Source of the DNA: DASRDB01 sp035652815
Lineage (GTDB): Bacteria; Chloroflexota; Ktedonobacteria; Ktedonobacterales; Ktedonobacteraceae
Reading direction: 5' to 3'
Length of the DNA: 64,000 bases
NCBI GenBank assembly: GCA_035652815.1
Contig: DASRDB010000003.1
Span: forward strand, 620,001 to 684,000
The notes under the pieces: generated by a model
What the model was told of the DNA's origin: nothing
Databases searched by the model: none
What the model saw: only the letters and a program-made list of their open reading frames with translations
Part shown: positions 17,891-27,041 of the stretch, one piece after another
How the letters are laid out: every line of letters begins with the position of its first letter
Position numbering within the stretch: position 1 is the stretch's first letter
Translations under genes and position numbers: made by a program

Positions 17891-19590
17891 TAGGAAACGG
17901 GCTGCAGGTGTAGGATCACGATTTCGTAGTCGGGGGCAGTGTTTGGGCTGCCACTGGCATACGGATTGCTCTGATCGGGCCAGCCGGTGAAGTTCTTGGT
18001 CGAGTACTCGTCGTAGTCCGCGCCAGTCCAGAGCGGGATGAACGGCTGGTTTTCGACAAAGACCTTCTCGATGCCAGCGATAGCCTGCTTCTGCGCGTTT
18101 TGATCGGTGGTCGAGGCATACTGATTCAGGTACTGGTCGGTGGTCGGGTCGTTCCAGGCCACGAAGTTGAACTTGCCCTGACCGATCTGGTTGCTGTTGA
18201 GGTACTGATTGTACAGGTAGAACGGCGTGGGGCCGCCAACCATGCCGCAGAACATCAACTGGTAGTCGTACTTGCCATCGGTCCGCAGGGTGTAGTAGTT
18301 GTCCTCGCCAACGGTCACGTTCTTGATCTCGATACCGACCGCTTTGGCCTCGGTGGCGATCAGCTTCGCGGCGGCGTTCCAGTCGGAATAGCTGTCAACG
18401 CTGCGCAGGGTGAAGGAGAGGCGCTGGCCGTTTTTCTGGTAGATACCATCGCTGCCCTTGGTGAAACCAGCATCGGTCAAGAACTTCTCGGCTTTGGCGG
18501 TATCAGCAGACGTTGGTAGGTTGGCGAACTGCGGATCGAGCCAGCTATTCATGGTCGGAAGCACCAGGCCGGTCATGCTGCCGGGAGGCTCAAGCCCTGC
18601 CGTAGCCTGCGCGGCGATCTGCGAGCGGTCGAGGGCGTAGCTGAGAGCCAGACGAATCGGGCGTCCCGCTGCGCCGCCAAGCATGGGGTCTTTCTGGTTG
18701 ACGCAGATCGAGTACAGGTTGATGGCGTCCATGAAGAGGTGGTTGTGCGCCGGGTCTTTGGCAACGAAGTCCTGCTGGAGCGTCGGCGAGAAGTAGCCAG
18801 CCCAGTCAACCTCACCCTTCGGCAGCGCGAGTTGCAGGGTAGCGTTGTCTTTGTACTCAGGGAAGCGGACTTCGTCGATTTTTACCTGACTGGCCTGCCA
18901 GTAACCTGCGAACTTGTCGTACACGGCCAGGTCTGGCTGGTAGCGGGTCAGGGTGAAGGGGCCGGTGCCGACAGGATGATCGGTAAGGTACTTGGTCGGG
19001 TCGCCAACCGAGGCGAAGACGTGCTTCGGAATGATGTAGACCTTCCCAGCGATGGTAGCAAGCACAGGCGGATAGGCTTTCTGGAAGGTCATGACCACAG
19101 TATTGGGGCCGGTTGCCTGTACTGATGTCAGGTACTGCCACACGCCCGCCCCATCAGCCGCCGGATACTGCTTCATGGCATTGAAAGTAAAGGCGACATC
19201 ATCGGCAGTGAAGGGCTGGCCGTCGTTCCATTTGACGTTCTGGCGAATGGTGAAGGTAAGCTGCGTGTTATCGCTGTTCCACTGGTAGCTGGTCGCCAGC
19301 ATGGGGGTAAACGCGCCACCGTTCACATTGACGAAGTAGAGGGTTTCGTAGACGAGGCCGAGAATACCGGCGTTGGGATGTCCGTTGTAGGGGTTAAAAC
19401 CGGATTGCGCGAAATCATAGGACTGGGCCGCGACGCGCAGCACAACTTTACCATTGGTCTTCGGGCCATTGTTATTGTTGCTGCCGCCGCCACAGGCTGC
19501 AAGGATCATCGTAAAGACAACGAGCAGCGTCAAGAACGCCGTTTTTGCCCTGATCCTCGAACCCGCCGCGAGGAGAGAGTTGGAAGTCAT
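17890..19590 (-). CDS. Extracellular solute-binding protein, family 5 (Opp/Dpp type)
   Basis: A 566-residue lipoprotein with hydrophobic signal and lipobox ILAAC (Cys33), then an Asn/Gly linker and the family 5 binding fold. Signature regions include QWNSDNTQLTFTIRQNVKWN and DGQPFTADDVAFTF. Family 5 proteins bind peptides, nickel or oligosaccharides such as chitobiose. The neighbouring amino-sugar catabolism genes make a muropeptide or chito-oligosaccharide ligand likely, but that is inference. A strong AGGAGG precedes the ATG. It is the first gene of the importer operon and is divergent from the SIS-domain gene. Confidence 0.93.
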   Translation of the reverse strand: MTSNSLLAAGSRIRAKTAFLTLLVVFTMILAACGGGSNNNNGPKTNGKVVLRVAAQSYDFAQSGFNPYNGHPNAGILGLVYETLYFVNVNGGAFTPMLATSYQWNSDNTQLTFTIRQNVKWNDGQPFTADDVAFTFNAMKQYPAADGAGVWQYLTSVQATGPNTVVMTFQKAYPPVLATIAGKVYIIPKHVFASVGDPTKYLTDHPVGTGPFTLTRYQPDLAVYDKFAGYWQASQVKIDEVRFPEYKDNATLQLALPKGEVDWAGYFSPTLQQDFVAKDPAHNHLFMDAINLYSICVNQKDPMLGGAAGRPIRLALSYALDRSQIAAQATAGLEPPGSMTGLVLPTMNSWLDPQFANLPTSADTAKAEKFLTDAGFTKGSDGIYQKNGQRLSFTLRSVDSYSDWNAAAKLIATEAKAVGIEIKNVTVGEDNYYTLRTDGKYDYQLMFCGMVGGPTPFYLYNQYLNSNQIGQGKFNFVAWNDPTTDQYLNQYASTTDQNAQKQAIAGIEKVFVENQPFIPLWTGADYDEYSTKNFTGWPDQSNPYASGSPNTAPDYEIVILHLQPVS

Positions 19591-19942
19591 ACCTGCCTCC
19601 TGACGTGAGATGGTCGGATTGCATTATTGATCCGATAAAATAGGACTTGTGGACTGTACAACTAGACAAGTAAACCCATGAAAAAAGTCTGAATTTCTGG
19701 TTTATCGCCTCCTTCTCCTGTTTTTGTTGCTTGAACTCCGTGTTCAGGGATAGGTTTGGTGTATGTACGGGATTCCAGATCAATCTCTGAGGTATACTGT
19801 ACCTTTTCCTGGTTTATTTGTCAAGTCATCTAGACCACTAGACAGGATTGTTGTAAAATTTTGCTGTAGGGGTTGTGTTGCAAGAGGTACGATAAAGTTA
19901 CGTTGAAAAGCTTGTGGTTCTCACAGACAAAGGAAATGCAGA
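19591..19942. promoter_or_regulatory. Divergent control region with NagR/DasR-like boxes
   Basis: This 352-base gap drives the importer operon leftward and the SIS gene rightward. It contains TCTAGACCACTAGA (19829-19842, arms TCTAG/CTAGA) and a matching ACTAGACAAG near 19661. On the other strand both read TGTCTAGT(G/T)G. These resemble operator sequences of GntR/HutC-family amino-sugar regulators (TGGTCTAGACCA type). The regulator gene lies 2.7 kb away. Operator function is inferred. Confidence 0.5.
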
Positions 19943-20977
19943 ATGACCACCTTGTTAGAACAGGAAATACTGAGCCAGCCGGAAGTGATTGCGCGAGTAA
20001 TTGATCGCGAAGCAAACCATATTGAGCAGATGGTCCGGCAACTGCCAGCCTTTGATTACGCGCTGATCGCCGCACGTGGCTCGTCTGACCATGCCGCGAC
20101 CTACGCGAAATACGCCTGGTCATCGCTGGCAGGCTATCCGGTGGCGCTGGCCGCGCCCTCGCTATTAACGATGTATAAGGCTGCTCCGCGCCTCAACGGG
20201 GCGCTGGTAGTGGGTATTTCGCAGTCAGGGCAGTCACCTGATATTATCGCGGTGCTGGAAGAGGGAAAGCGGCAGGGACGGCCGACGCTCGCTATTACCA
20301 ACGATGGCACCTCGCCACTGGCAAAGATGGCCGATTACGTGGTCGAATTGCACGCGGGGCCAGAACGCAGCGTGGCGGCAACCAAGACGTATACGGCACA
20401 ACTGGCAATCATGGCGCTGTTCGCTGCTGCTCTGAGCGGCAAAGACGAGCATAAAAAGGCGATTTTAGAGCTGCCTGATGCTGTGAAGTCTACGCTGCAA
20501 TTGGTGTCAGAACTGGGGCCGCGAGTCGAGCGCTATCGCTACATGGATCGCTGCGTGATTGTCGGGCGCGGCTATAACTATGCCACATCTTTTGAGCTTG
20601 GCCTGAAGCTGAAAGAATTGACCTATGTGATTACTACCGCGTACTCATCGGCTGATTTCCGGCATGGGCCGATTGCAACCATTGAACCAGGACTACCCGT
20701 GATTTTGATTATGCCGCGTGGTGGCACCTTCGACGATATGCTCGAACTGGCGCATGAACTTGAGCAACGCGGGGCTGAATTGCTGGTGATTTCTGAGGCA
20801 GAAGAGGCGCTGGCCCTGGCGAAAACGCGGATGCCGGTGGTTACCACGATGCCAGAGTGGCTCAGTCCACTGGTGACAATTCTGCCCGGGCAGGTTTTCG
20901 CGATGCACCTGGCAATCACCAAGGGGTTTAATCCAGATGTGCCGCGTGGATTGCAGAAAGTGACAAAGACATTGTAG
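19943..20977 (+). CDS. Double-SIS sugar isomerase, NagB-II/GlmS-like
   Basis: A 344-residue protein made of two SIS domains equivalent to the isomerase half of GlmS, without the glutaminase domain. ARGSSDHAATYAKY, GISQSGQSPD and RSVAATKTYTAQLA match the first domain, and RGYNYATSFELGLKLKELTY the second. Stand-alone proteins of this type deaminate or isomerise glucosamine-6-phosphate to fructose-6-phosphate (NagB-II). That is the step expected after NagA, the convergent neighbour. The stop codon TAG lies within the left arm of a large inverted repeat. Confidence 0.85.
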   Translation: MTTLLEQEILSQPEVIARVIDREANHIEQMVRQLPAFDYALIAARGSSDHAATYAKYAWSSLAGYPVALAAPSLLTMYKAAPRLNGALVVGISQSGQSPDIIAVLEEGKRQGRPTLAITNDGTSPLAKMADYVVELHAGPERSVAATKTYTAQLAIMALFAAALSGKDEHKKAILELPDAVKSTLQLVSELGPRVERYRYMDRCVIVGRGYNYATSFELGLKLKELTYVITTAYSSADFRHGPIATIEPGLPVILIMPRGGTFDDMLELAHELEQRGAELLVISEAEEALALAKTRMPVVTTMPEWLSPLVTILPGQVFAMHLAITKGFNPDVPRGLQKVTKTL

Positions 20978-21131
20978 GGGCGGGAGAGGTGTGGATGGGC
21001 GGGGAGGGCGCTTGCGCCGCCCTCTCACCCACATACCCAGACAAATTTCGTATGTGATGCGAATGCAGCGACCCGGCACCAGGGCGGCGCAAGCGCCCTC
21101 CCCGCCCATCCACACCTCTCCCGCCCCTACA
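20973..21131. repeat. Family A element: perfect 51-base inverted repeat
   Basis: Arms 20973-21023 and 21081-21131 are exact inverted copies around a 57-base centre. Each begins TGTAGGGGCGGGAGAG on its own strand. The TAG in the left arm is the stop of the SIS gene and the TAG in the right arm is the stop of nagA, so the element occupies the whole gap between these convergent genes. It could act as a bidirectional terminator, and its ends match repeats elsewhere in the window. Confidence 0.9.
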
Positions 21132-22326
21132 GGACGGTATCGTTTTCAACGAGCCGACTGCGCCATTCATCAGTTGCAAAGGCGATTTCGCCGCGACAGA
21201 TGGTAGCATGAAGAGTCAGGTCGGCGTCGAAGATGGCGAGGTCGGCGTCGTAGCCTGCTTGCAGGCAGCCTTTGCGATGCGCGACCTTTGCCGAAAGGGC
21301 GGGATTATACGAGAGCATACGTATGGCCTGCTGAAGCGTAACACCGGTCATCTCGAGGACGTTGCGCAGGGCCTGATCCATTGTGAGAACGCTGCCGGTG
21401 ATAGTGCCGTCGGCCAGACGGGCCGCGCCACGAATGACACGGGCGGTATTTCCGGCAAATTCAAAAGTGGCGTCGGGCATACCTGCTCCGGCGAGGGCGT
21501 CGGTGATGATGACAACGCGGTCGGGGCCAAGCAACTTTACCAGGGCATCCATCGCGGCTGGGTGTACGTGGACACCGTCCGCGATCAGTTCGCCACGCGC
21601 CTGCTCGGTCTGCGCGAGGGCGGCAAGCGGGCCGGGAGAGCGATGGAGCAGGGGGCGCATGGCGTTGAAGCAGTGGGTAACGTGCGTGATGCCCTGATGA
21701 AGGGCTTGCAGGGCCTGTTCGTAATTGGCGTCGGTATGCCCCATGCTGACGGTGACTCCGGCGGCGAGCAGATGGCGAATCATGGTTTCCGCGCCGGGTA
21801 ACTCGGGAGCAAGCGTGACGATGCGCAGGTAGCCATCGGTCAGTTCCAGAATCTGTTCCGTCTCGGCTTCATCGGGCTTGCGCAGCCAGGAAGGGGCGTG
21901 CGCGCCCCTGCGGGCATGGCTGATGTAGGGACCTTCCAGGTGAATACCAATCGCCTCGGCACCACCATCGGGATGACGAAGCGCCTGAACGGCGGCCTTG
22001 AGTTGTGGTAAAGGCATCTCTCCTGGCGTGCCGACTACCGCGATCAGAAATGAGGTGACACCCGTGGATGGAACCCAGCGCGCATAGGAGCGGATCTCCT
22101 CGGGATCGACGGTGTGAAGATTAAAGCCGCCGCCGCCATGCGTATGCACATCGATGAAGCCGGGAACGACCAGCATTCCCGAGGCATCGATGATTTGCTC
22201 CTGGGTATCATCGGACTGTCCTGGGCGTCCGATAGAGCGAATAGATGAACCATCAACGCTGATATCCCCATGCTCGATATCGGTTGCGGCATCGATCAGG
22301 TGAGCGTCGCGTAGTGTAAAGCGCAT
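21127..22326 (-). CDS. nagA: N-acetylglucosamine-6-phosphate deacetylase
   Basis: A 399-residue amidohydrolase-superfamily enzyme. Metal and substrate motifs are in order: HTHGGGGFN (His61, His63), HLEGPYIS, the metal-ligand histidine in MGHTDA, THCFNAM, the catalytic aspartate in ITDALAGAG, and GSVLTMDQALRN. It converts GlcNAc-6-phosphate to glucosamine-6-phosphate and acetate in the cytosol, feeding the SIS-domain deaminase opposite. It is divergent from the GntR regulator. The stop codon is inside the inverted repeat at 20973-21131, so the last codons may be repeat-derived. Confidence 0.95.
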   Translation of the reverse strand: MRFTLRDAHLIDAATDIEHGDISVDGSSIRSIGRPGQSDDTQEQIIDASGMLVVPGFIDVHTHGGGGFNLHTVDPEEIRSYARWVPSTGVTSFLIAVVGTPGEMPLPQLKAAVQALRHPDGGAEAIGIHLEGPYISHARRGAHAPSWLRKPDEAETEQILELTDGYLRIVTLAPELPGAETMIRHLLAAGVTVSMGHTDANYEQALQALHQGITHVTHCFNAMRPLLHRSPGPLAALAQTEQARGELIADGVHVHPAAMDALVKLLGPDRVVIITDALAGAGMPDATFEFAGNTARVIRGAARLADGTITGSVLTMDQALRNVLEMTGVTLQQAIRMLSYNPALSAKVAHRKGCLQAGYDADLAIFDADLTLHATICRGEIAFATDEWRSRLVENDTVL

Positions 22327-22633
22327 TTCTACCTTCCTTGAGTAAATACTTCTGGCCGGTTTGATCTGGAATCCGCCGAGTACTTCTCTCTAGAAAACAC
22401 GTTTTGCCATACCTTTACGAATGGCCCCCACTTGACAGGAACAAAAAAGTATGGAATTATTGACGTAGTGGTATATACAATATACCAATTATACCACTGC
22501 TTAATTCAATACCATATTCTTGAGCAGAAAGCAAGAGGCTTGCAAAGCAGGGCAAGGAATGTTCAATGTATATTATACTTACAAATAAGTTTATTGTTGG
22601 CGGCGTAGAGCCTCTCACGATTGAGGAATATGT
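22327..22633. promoter_or_regulatory. Divergent nagA/gntR control region with operator
   Basis: This 307-base AT-rich gap contains AGTGGTATA (22467-22475) and its exact inverse TATACCACT (22490-22498), with a nested GGTATA...TATACC. The half-site resembles the TAGACCACT near 19831, so one regulator may bind both. A TTGACA at 22432-22437 is a candidate -35 element, but no convincing -10 element follows at standard spacing. Confidence 0.6.
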
Positions 22634-23380
22634 ATGAGCGCGATTTATAAAAACAGCCCTGTGCCTCGCTATTACCAGTTAAAAGAGATCATGCGAGAGC
22701 ATATTCGCAACGGGGAATGGAAACCGGGGGATTTGATTCCATCTGAACGCGAATTAAGCGAAAAGTATGGCATCAGTCGCATGACAGCGCGGCAGGCGAT
22801 TACTGATCTGGTGAATGAAGGTCTGTTCTATCGAGAGCAGGGCAAAGGAACATTTGTCAGCAATCGCAAAATTACGCAGCAACTGATTCACCTGACCGGA
22901 TTTACAGAAGATATCCGGGCCAGAGGTCAGAAGCCGGGCACGAAGGTGCTTTCGGCGGAGATGGCCCCGGCGGACGAGGAAACGGCGGAGAAGCTGCGCA
23001 TCGAGAAGGGCACGCTAATCTTTCGCCTGCGCCGCCTGCGCCTGGCGGATGACGAGCCACTGGCAATCGAGCTTTCGCAGATTAGTTTCAAGGGCTGCGA
23101 GCGGCTGCTGGAAGAGGACCTTGAACACCAATCGCTGTACCGTGTATTGGAGACCAAATTTGGCATTACGCTGATGGAGGCAGACCAGGAGTTAGAAGCG
23201 GGGCTGGCAAGCAGCGAAGAGGCACAGCTATTGAAGATTCCTGCCGGGAGTTCGGTGTTATATATCCGGCGTATCACGTATACAGAGCGCAACCAGCCTG
23301 TAGAGTACGCGAAATCGGTGTACTGCGGTAACAAGTACACGTTTTATACTCATATGAAGCGAGAGCAACTGCTCCCGTAA
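22634..23380 (+). CDS. GntR/HutC-family regulator with UTRA domain (NagR-like)
   Basis: A 248-residue protein. The GntR winged helix covers about residues 10-75 (YYQLKEIMREHIRNGEWKPG, IPSERELSEKYGISRMTAR, YREQGKGTFV). A UTRA ligand-binding domain follows (about 95-240), which in NagR/DasR binds GlcN-6-P or GlcNAc-6-P. Placement between nagA and murQ argues that it controls this locus. The likely operator lies in the upstream gap. The effector is inferred from context. Confidence 0.92.
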   Translation: MSAIYKNSPVPRYYQLKEIMREHIRNGEWKPGDLIPSERELSEKYGISRMTARQAITDLVNEGLFYREQGKGTFVSNRKITQQLIHLTGFTEDIRARGQKPGTKVLSAEMAPADEETAEKLRIEKGTLIFRLRRLRLADDEPLAIELSQISFKGCERLLEEDLEHQSLYRVLETKFGITLMEADQELEAGLASSEEAQLLKIPAGSSVLYIRRITYTERNQPVEYAKSVYCGNKYTFYTHMKREQLLP

Positions 23381-23417
23381 GCCTGGATACCAACAACTTA
23401 AGCGGAGGTACAAGCGC

Positions 23418-24323
23418 ATGGAGCGTTCCCTGAGCACGCTGGCGACCGAGATGGCGAATCCGGCCACCAGCGACATCGACCGCATGACCCCTCTGGAGAT
23501 CGCACAGGCGATCAATGCCGAAGACGCCAAAGTAGCGCTGGCGGTGCAGAAAGTGCTACCGGAGATCGCGCAGGCCATCGAGGAGATAGCAAAACGGATG
23601 CGCCGGGGAGGGCGGCTCATCTACGTTGGCGCGGGCACTTCGGGCCGCCTGGGAGCGCTGGATGCCTCCGAATGTCCACCCACCTTCAATATTTCTCCTG
23701 AGAGCGTGGTCGCCTGCATTGCTGGCGGGCCGATTGCCTTTGGCCTCGCACATGAAGACCTGGAAGACAATGCCGGAGCGGGACAGGCAGATGTTGCGAA
23801 ATTGAACCTCACAGAAGCTGACATCGTGGTCGGCATTACCGCAAGCGGGCGAACTCCCTACGCGCGAGGCGCGCTTGCCTATGCCCGGCAGCAGGGAGCG
23901 CTGACCATTGGACTCGCCTGCAATGCCGCCGCGCCGATTGTCGACGAAGTTGATATTATGATTGCGCCCGAGGTCGGGCCTGAGGTCATTGCGGGTTCGA
24001 CGCGCCTGAAAGCGGGAACGGCGCAGAAGATGGTGCTGAACATGCTGAGTACCGGCGCAATGATCCTGCTGGGCAAGACGTTCGGCAACCTGATGGTGGA
24101 TGTGCAGACCTCTAATTACAAGCTGCGCAAACGGGCGCTCTCGATTGTGCGACAGGCAACGGGGTTGGACGAGGAAGCCGCAGAGGAGATGCTTGAGAGG
24201 GCAGGCGGTGAGACGAAAACAGCAATCTTGATGGCACGTGCCAATCTCTCAGCAGGGGAGGCAAGGCAGCAACTCGCGGCGCACGGACAGGTGCTGCGAG
24301 CGGCCCTTGACGCGCTGTCATGA
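23418..24323 (+). CDS. murQ: N-acetylmuramic acid 6-phosphate etherase
   Basis: A 301-residue SIS-fold enzyme with the MurQ signature GAGTSGRLGALDASECPPTF and the downstream GITASGRTPYARGAL. The C-terminal UBA-like helices (ATGLDEEAAEEMLERAGGE) are also present. It removes the D-lactyl ether from MurNAc-6-P to give GlcNAc-6-P, the substrate of NagA. Strong GGAGGT before the ATG. It follows gntR by 37 bases and overlaps the kinase gene by four bases, so the three to four genes are one operon. Confidence 0.96.
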   Translation: MERSLSTLATEMANPATSDIDRMTPLEIAQAINAEDAKVALAVQKVLPEIAQAIEEIAKRMRRGGRLIYVGAGTSGRLGALDASECPPTFNISPESVVACIAGGPIAFGLAHEDLEDNAGAGQADVAKLNLTEADIVVGITASGRTPYARGALAYARQQGALTIGLACNAAAPIVDEVDIMIAPEVGPEVIAGSTRLKAGTAQKMVLNMLSTGAMILLGKTFGNLMVDVQTSNYKLRKRALSIVRQATGLDEEAAEEMLERAGGETKTAILMARANLSAGEARQQLAAHGQVLRAALDALS

Positions 24324-25282
24324 TGCAGAAATCATTGTATGCGTCAGGCATTGACGGGGGCGGGAGCAAGACGCGGGCGGTGATAGTTGACGCGCAGGGA
24401 AACGAGCGCGGTAGAGGGCTGGCTGGCAGCGCCAATTATCACGCGGTCGGCGTCGAATTGGCGGTGGCGCACATCCGGCAGGCCACAGAGGAGGCCGCAC
24501 AGGAAGCAGGATGCTCCTTACCGGTAGAGGCGGCATGGCTAGGGCTGGCGGGTATTGATCGACCCTCGGATAGCCAATTGCTGGTACCTCACCTTCGTTT
24601 TCTCGCCAGATCGCTTCGCCTGACCAATGACGCCGAACTGGTTTTGAGCGCGTTGGAAGAGAAGCCAGGTGTGGCCTTGATTGCGGGAACCGGCTCGATT
24701 GCGCTGGGACAGGATAGTCGTGGGAGAATCGAGCGTAGTGGGGGCTGGGGACATATCCTGGGAGACGAGGGGAGCGGATACGATATTGGCCGCAGGACAT
24801 TGCAGGCGGCGGCGAAGGCGGCGGATGGCCGGGGGCCAAAAACCAGCCTGCTTGAACTGGTTCTGAACCATTGGCAACTCGCGAGGGCCGATGAGATGAT
24901 CGGCAAGGTGTATGGCAGAGAAGATAAGGCCATGATCGCGGAAATTTCTTCGTTGACCTTTCAGGCCGCCCGGGAAGGCGACAAAATAGCGCGCAAGATT
25001 GTGCAGAAGGCGGCGCGGGAACTGGCACAGGCGGTGATAGCGGTTGCCGACAGATTGAACTTGCAGGAACAGGAACTTTCTCTCGCCCTGGGCGGCGGCA
25101 TATTGCTGCATGAAGCCGATTTTCGCTCGATGGTGCTGCGGCATATTCAAAAACACTTTTCTTTAGAGCAGGTTGCATTTGTGAAAGAACCTGTGTTGAG
25201 CGCGGCCTGTGCTGCGCTGAGAATGACCAGGCGCAACACGCGAGAAAGGATGCAGGCATGGGAGACGCTACCAACGGCATGA
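24320..25282 (+). CDS. Amino-sugar kinase (BadF/BadG/BcrA/BcrD ATPase family; NagK/MurK-like)
   Basis: A 320-residue ASKHA-fold kinase. It opens with the phosphate-1 loop GIDGGGSKTRAVIVD and has GTGSIALGQDSRGRIERSGG, GDEGSGYDIGRR and an adenosine-site LGGGILL. Relatives phosphorylate GlcNAc and/or MurNAc (MurK, NagK). Lying between murQ and nagZ, it would make the MurNAc-6-P and GlcNAc-6-P used by MurQ and NagA, replacing a PTS. The ATG overlaps the murQ stop (ATGATG, no separate ribosome-binding site), implying translational coupling. Confidence 0.9.
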   Translation: MMQKSLYASGIDGGGSKTRAVIVDAQGNERGRGLAGSANYHAVGVELAVAHIRQATEEAAQEAGCSLPVEAAWLGLAGIDRPSDSQLLVPHLRFLARSLRLTNDAELVLSALEEKPGVALIAGTGSIALGQDSRGRIERSGGWGHILGDEGSGYDIGRRTLQAAAKAADGRGPKTSLLELVLNHWQLARADEMIGKVYGREDKAMIAEISSLTFQAAREGDKIARKIVQKAARELAQAVIAVADRLNLQEQELSLALGGGILLHEADFRSMVLRHIQKHFSLEQVAFVKEPVLSAACAALRMTRRNTRERMQAWETLPTA

Positions 25283-26865
25283 GCCTGGAAGAACAGATTG
25301 GCCAGCTTCTGATGGTGGGTTTTTCGGGACTCACGCCACCGCGAGAGATACTCGAACTGATTGAGCGCTATCATGTCGGCAATATCATCCTGTTCTCGCG
25401 CAATGTAGGTGATGCTGAACAGGTATTTCAGCTGACGCAGCAGCTACAGGAACATGCGCGCAAGGCCGGACATCGCTATCCCCTGTTGATCGCCATTGAC
25501 CAGGAAAACGGCATAGTGCAGCGCATGGGCGAAACGGCCACCATTTTTCCAGGGAATATGGCGCTGGGAGCGATTGGCTCGGAAGAGATTGCGCAAGAGG
25601 TGGCAAAAGCGGCAGGGGATGAACTGCGAGCGATGGGAATCAACATGAATCTCGCGCCGGTGATGGACGTCAACAATAATCCGGCGAACCCGGTGATTGG
25701 AGTGCGCTCGTTTGGCGAGGAGGCCCGGCTGGTCGGGCGGCTCGGCGCGGCTATGGTAAGGGGATATAAAGAGGCTGGCGTGATTTCGTGCCTGAAGCAT
25801 TTCCCCGGACATGGCGATACAGCAGTGGATTCGCATCTCGCCATGCCTGCCATCCTCTATGCGCTTGAACGGTTGGAACAACTTGAACTGGTGCCGTTTG
25901 CGATGGGCATCGAGGCGGGAGCGGATTGCGTGATGACGGCGCATATTGCTTTTCCGGCGCTGACAGGAAGCGGGGAGATACCGGCAACCCTTGCGCCCGC
26001 GATTATTAAAGGACTGCTGCGCGAGAAGCTGGATTTCGCGGGTGTGGTGATTTCGGATTGCCTGGAGATGCACGCGGTGCTGGATAACTTTGGAACGGGA
26101 CGGGGCGCGGTACTGGCTTTGCAGGCGGGGATTGATCTTGTGCTGGTGTCGCATCTTTTCGAGCGGCAGGTAAAGAGCATAGAGGCGATACGAGAAGCGG
26201 TACAGAATGGCGAACTTGATCCTGGAGTGATACAGGCGGCTGCCGGGCGCGTGATGGCTTTGAAAGAACGAATGCTATCATGGGACACATTACCAAAGAT
26301 GGAAGGCTTGAAGGAAAGCGTCAGCAGTCCGGCGCACCAGCAATTGCAGGAACGAGCGTATGAATTGTCCACCACGCTTGTACGCAACGATGAGGGACTG
26401 GTGCCACTACATCTGAAAGCAGGAGAGCAGCTTGTGGTACTGGCACAACCTCGCAGCAGGCTGACGATGGTTGAGGATCGCAAGTTCGCGGATGATGCGC
26501 TCGCGAATATCTTGCGAACATTTTGCGAATCGGTGCGAGAATTAAAGATCAACGCGAACACGGCGCAAGAGGCTTATCAGCAGGCGCTTGCAAAAACGGG
26601 AGAGCAGGATGTGTTGATTGTGGCGACAGTCAATGCGCATCTTGACGAGAAGCAGGCGGAACTGGTACGCTGGCTGGCACAGTCGGGCAGGCGGGTCATT
26701 GGCATCGCAGTGCGCAATCCCTACGATTTAGAGGCCTTTCCAGAACTGAGAACATACCTGGTGACCTATGAATATACGCGCCCGGCTTTAGAGGCGGCGG
26801 CGCGAGTGCTTTTTGGGGAGCGGCAGGCGCGGGGGAAGCTGCCGGTGAGCGTGAAAAGGGGCTAG
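25258..26865 (+). CDS. nagZ: Beta-N-acetylhexosaminidase, glycoside hydrolase family 3
   Basis: A 535-residue GH3 enzyme. The TIM-barrel domain holds the NagZ loop KHFPGHGDTAVDSH, whose His/Asp pair is the general acid, and SDCLEMHAV, whose Asp is the nucleophile. A C-terminal alpha/beta domain (about 370-535) makes it the long two-domain type known from Bacillus, not the short Gram-negative form. No signal peptide is seen, so it should act in the cytosol on imported GlcNAc-MurNAc fragments. The ATG lies 25 bases inside the kinase gene with AAAGGA before it. Confidence 0.94.
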   Translation: MGDATNGMSLEEQIGQLLMVGFSGLTPPREILELIERYHVGNIILFSRNVGDAEQVFQLTQQLQEHARKAGHRYPLLIAIDQENGIVQRMGETATIFPGNMALGAIGSEEIAQEVAKAAGDELRAMGINMNLAPVMDVNNNPANPVIGVRSFGEEARLVGRLGAAMVRGYKEAGVISCLKHFPGHGDTAVDSHLAMPAILYALERLEQLELVPFAMGIEAGADCVMTAHIAFPALTGSGEIPATLAPAIIKGLLREKLDFAGVVISDCLEMHAVLDNFGTGRGAVLALQAGIDLVLVSHLFERQVKSIEAIREAVQNGELDPGVIQAAAGRVMALKERMLSWDTLPKMEGLKESVSSPAHQQLQERAYELSTTLVRNDEGLVPLHLKAGEQLVVLAQPRSRLTMVEDRKFADDALANILRTFCESVRELKINANTAQEAYQQALAKTGEQDVLIVATVNAHLDEKQAELVRWLAQSGRRVIGIAVRNPYDLEAFPELRTYLVTYEYTRPALEAAARVLFGERQARGKLPVSVKRG

Positions 26866-26886
26866 TTGCCTCACCACCTCGGCCAT

Positions 26887-26972
26887 GTCATCCTGAGCGC
26901 CGCGAAGGGATCTGGGTGCCGAGCCGAATCGCGTGCCCCCACCAGAGATCCTTCGCTGCGCTCAGGATGACA
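26887..26972. repeat. Family B palindromic repeat (GTCATCCTGAGCG type)
   Basis: TGTCATCCTGAGCGCCGCGA on the left is mirrored by a right arm ending TCAGGATGACA, with GGATC and GATCC inside. It follows nagZ by 21 bases and could serve as a terminator-like stem. Confidence 0.85.
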
Positions 26973-27041
26973 CCATTGCATATCCCCATTTTCCTCATCA
27001 AACTTCATAACGGGGGAAAGACGACTACCATAGACCCATTC

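Noticed and set aside
20973..21131. Insertion sequence with terminal inverted repeats
   Set aside because: The centre is only 57 bases and encodes nothing; it can be at most a non-autonomous element, so I list it as a repeat.
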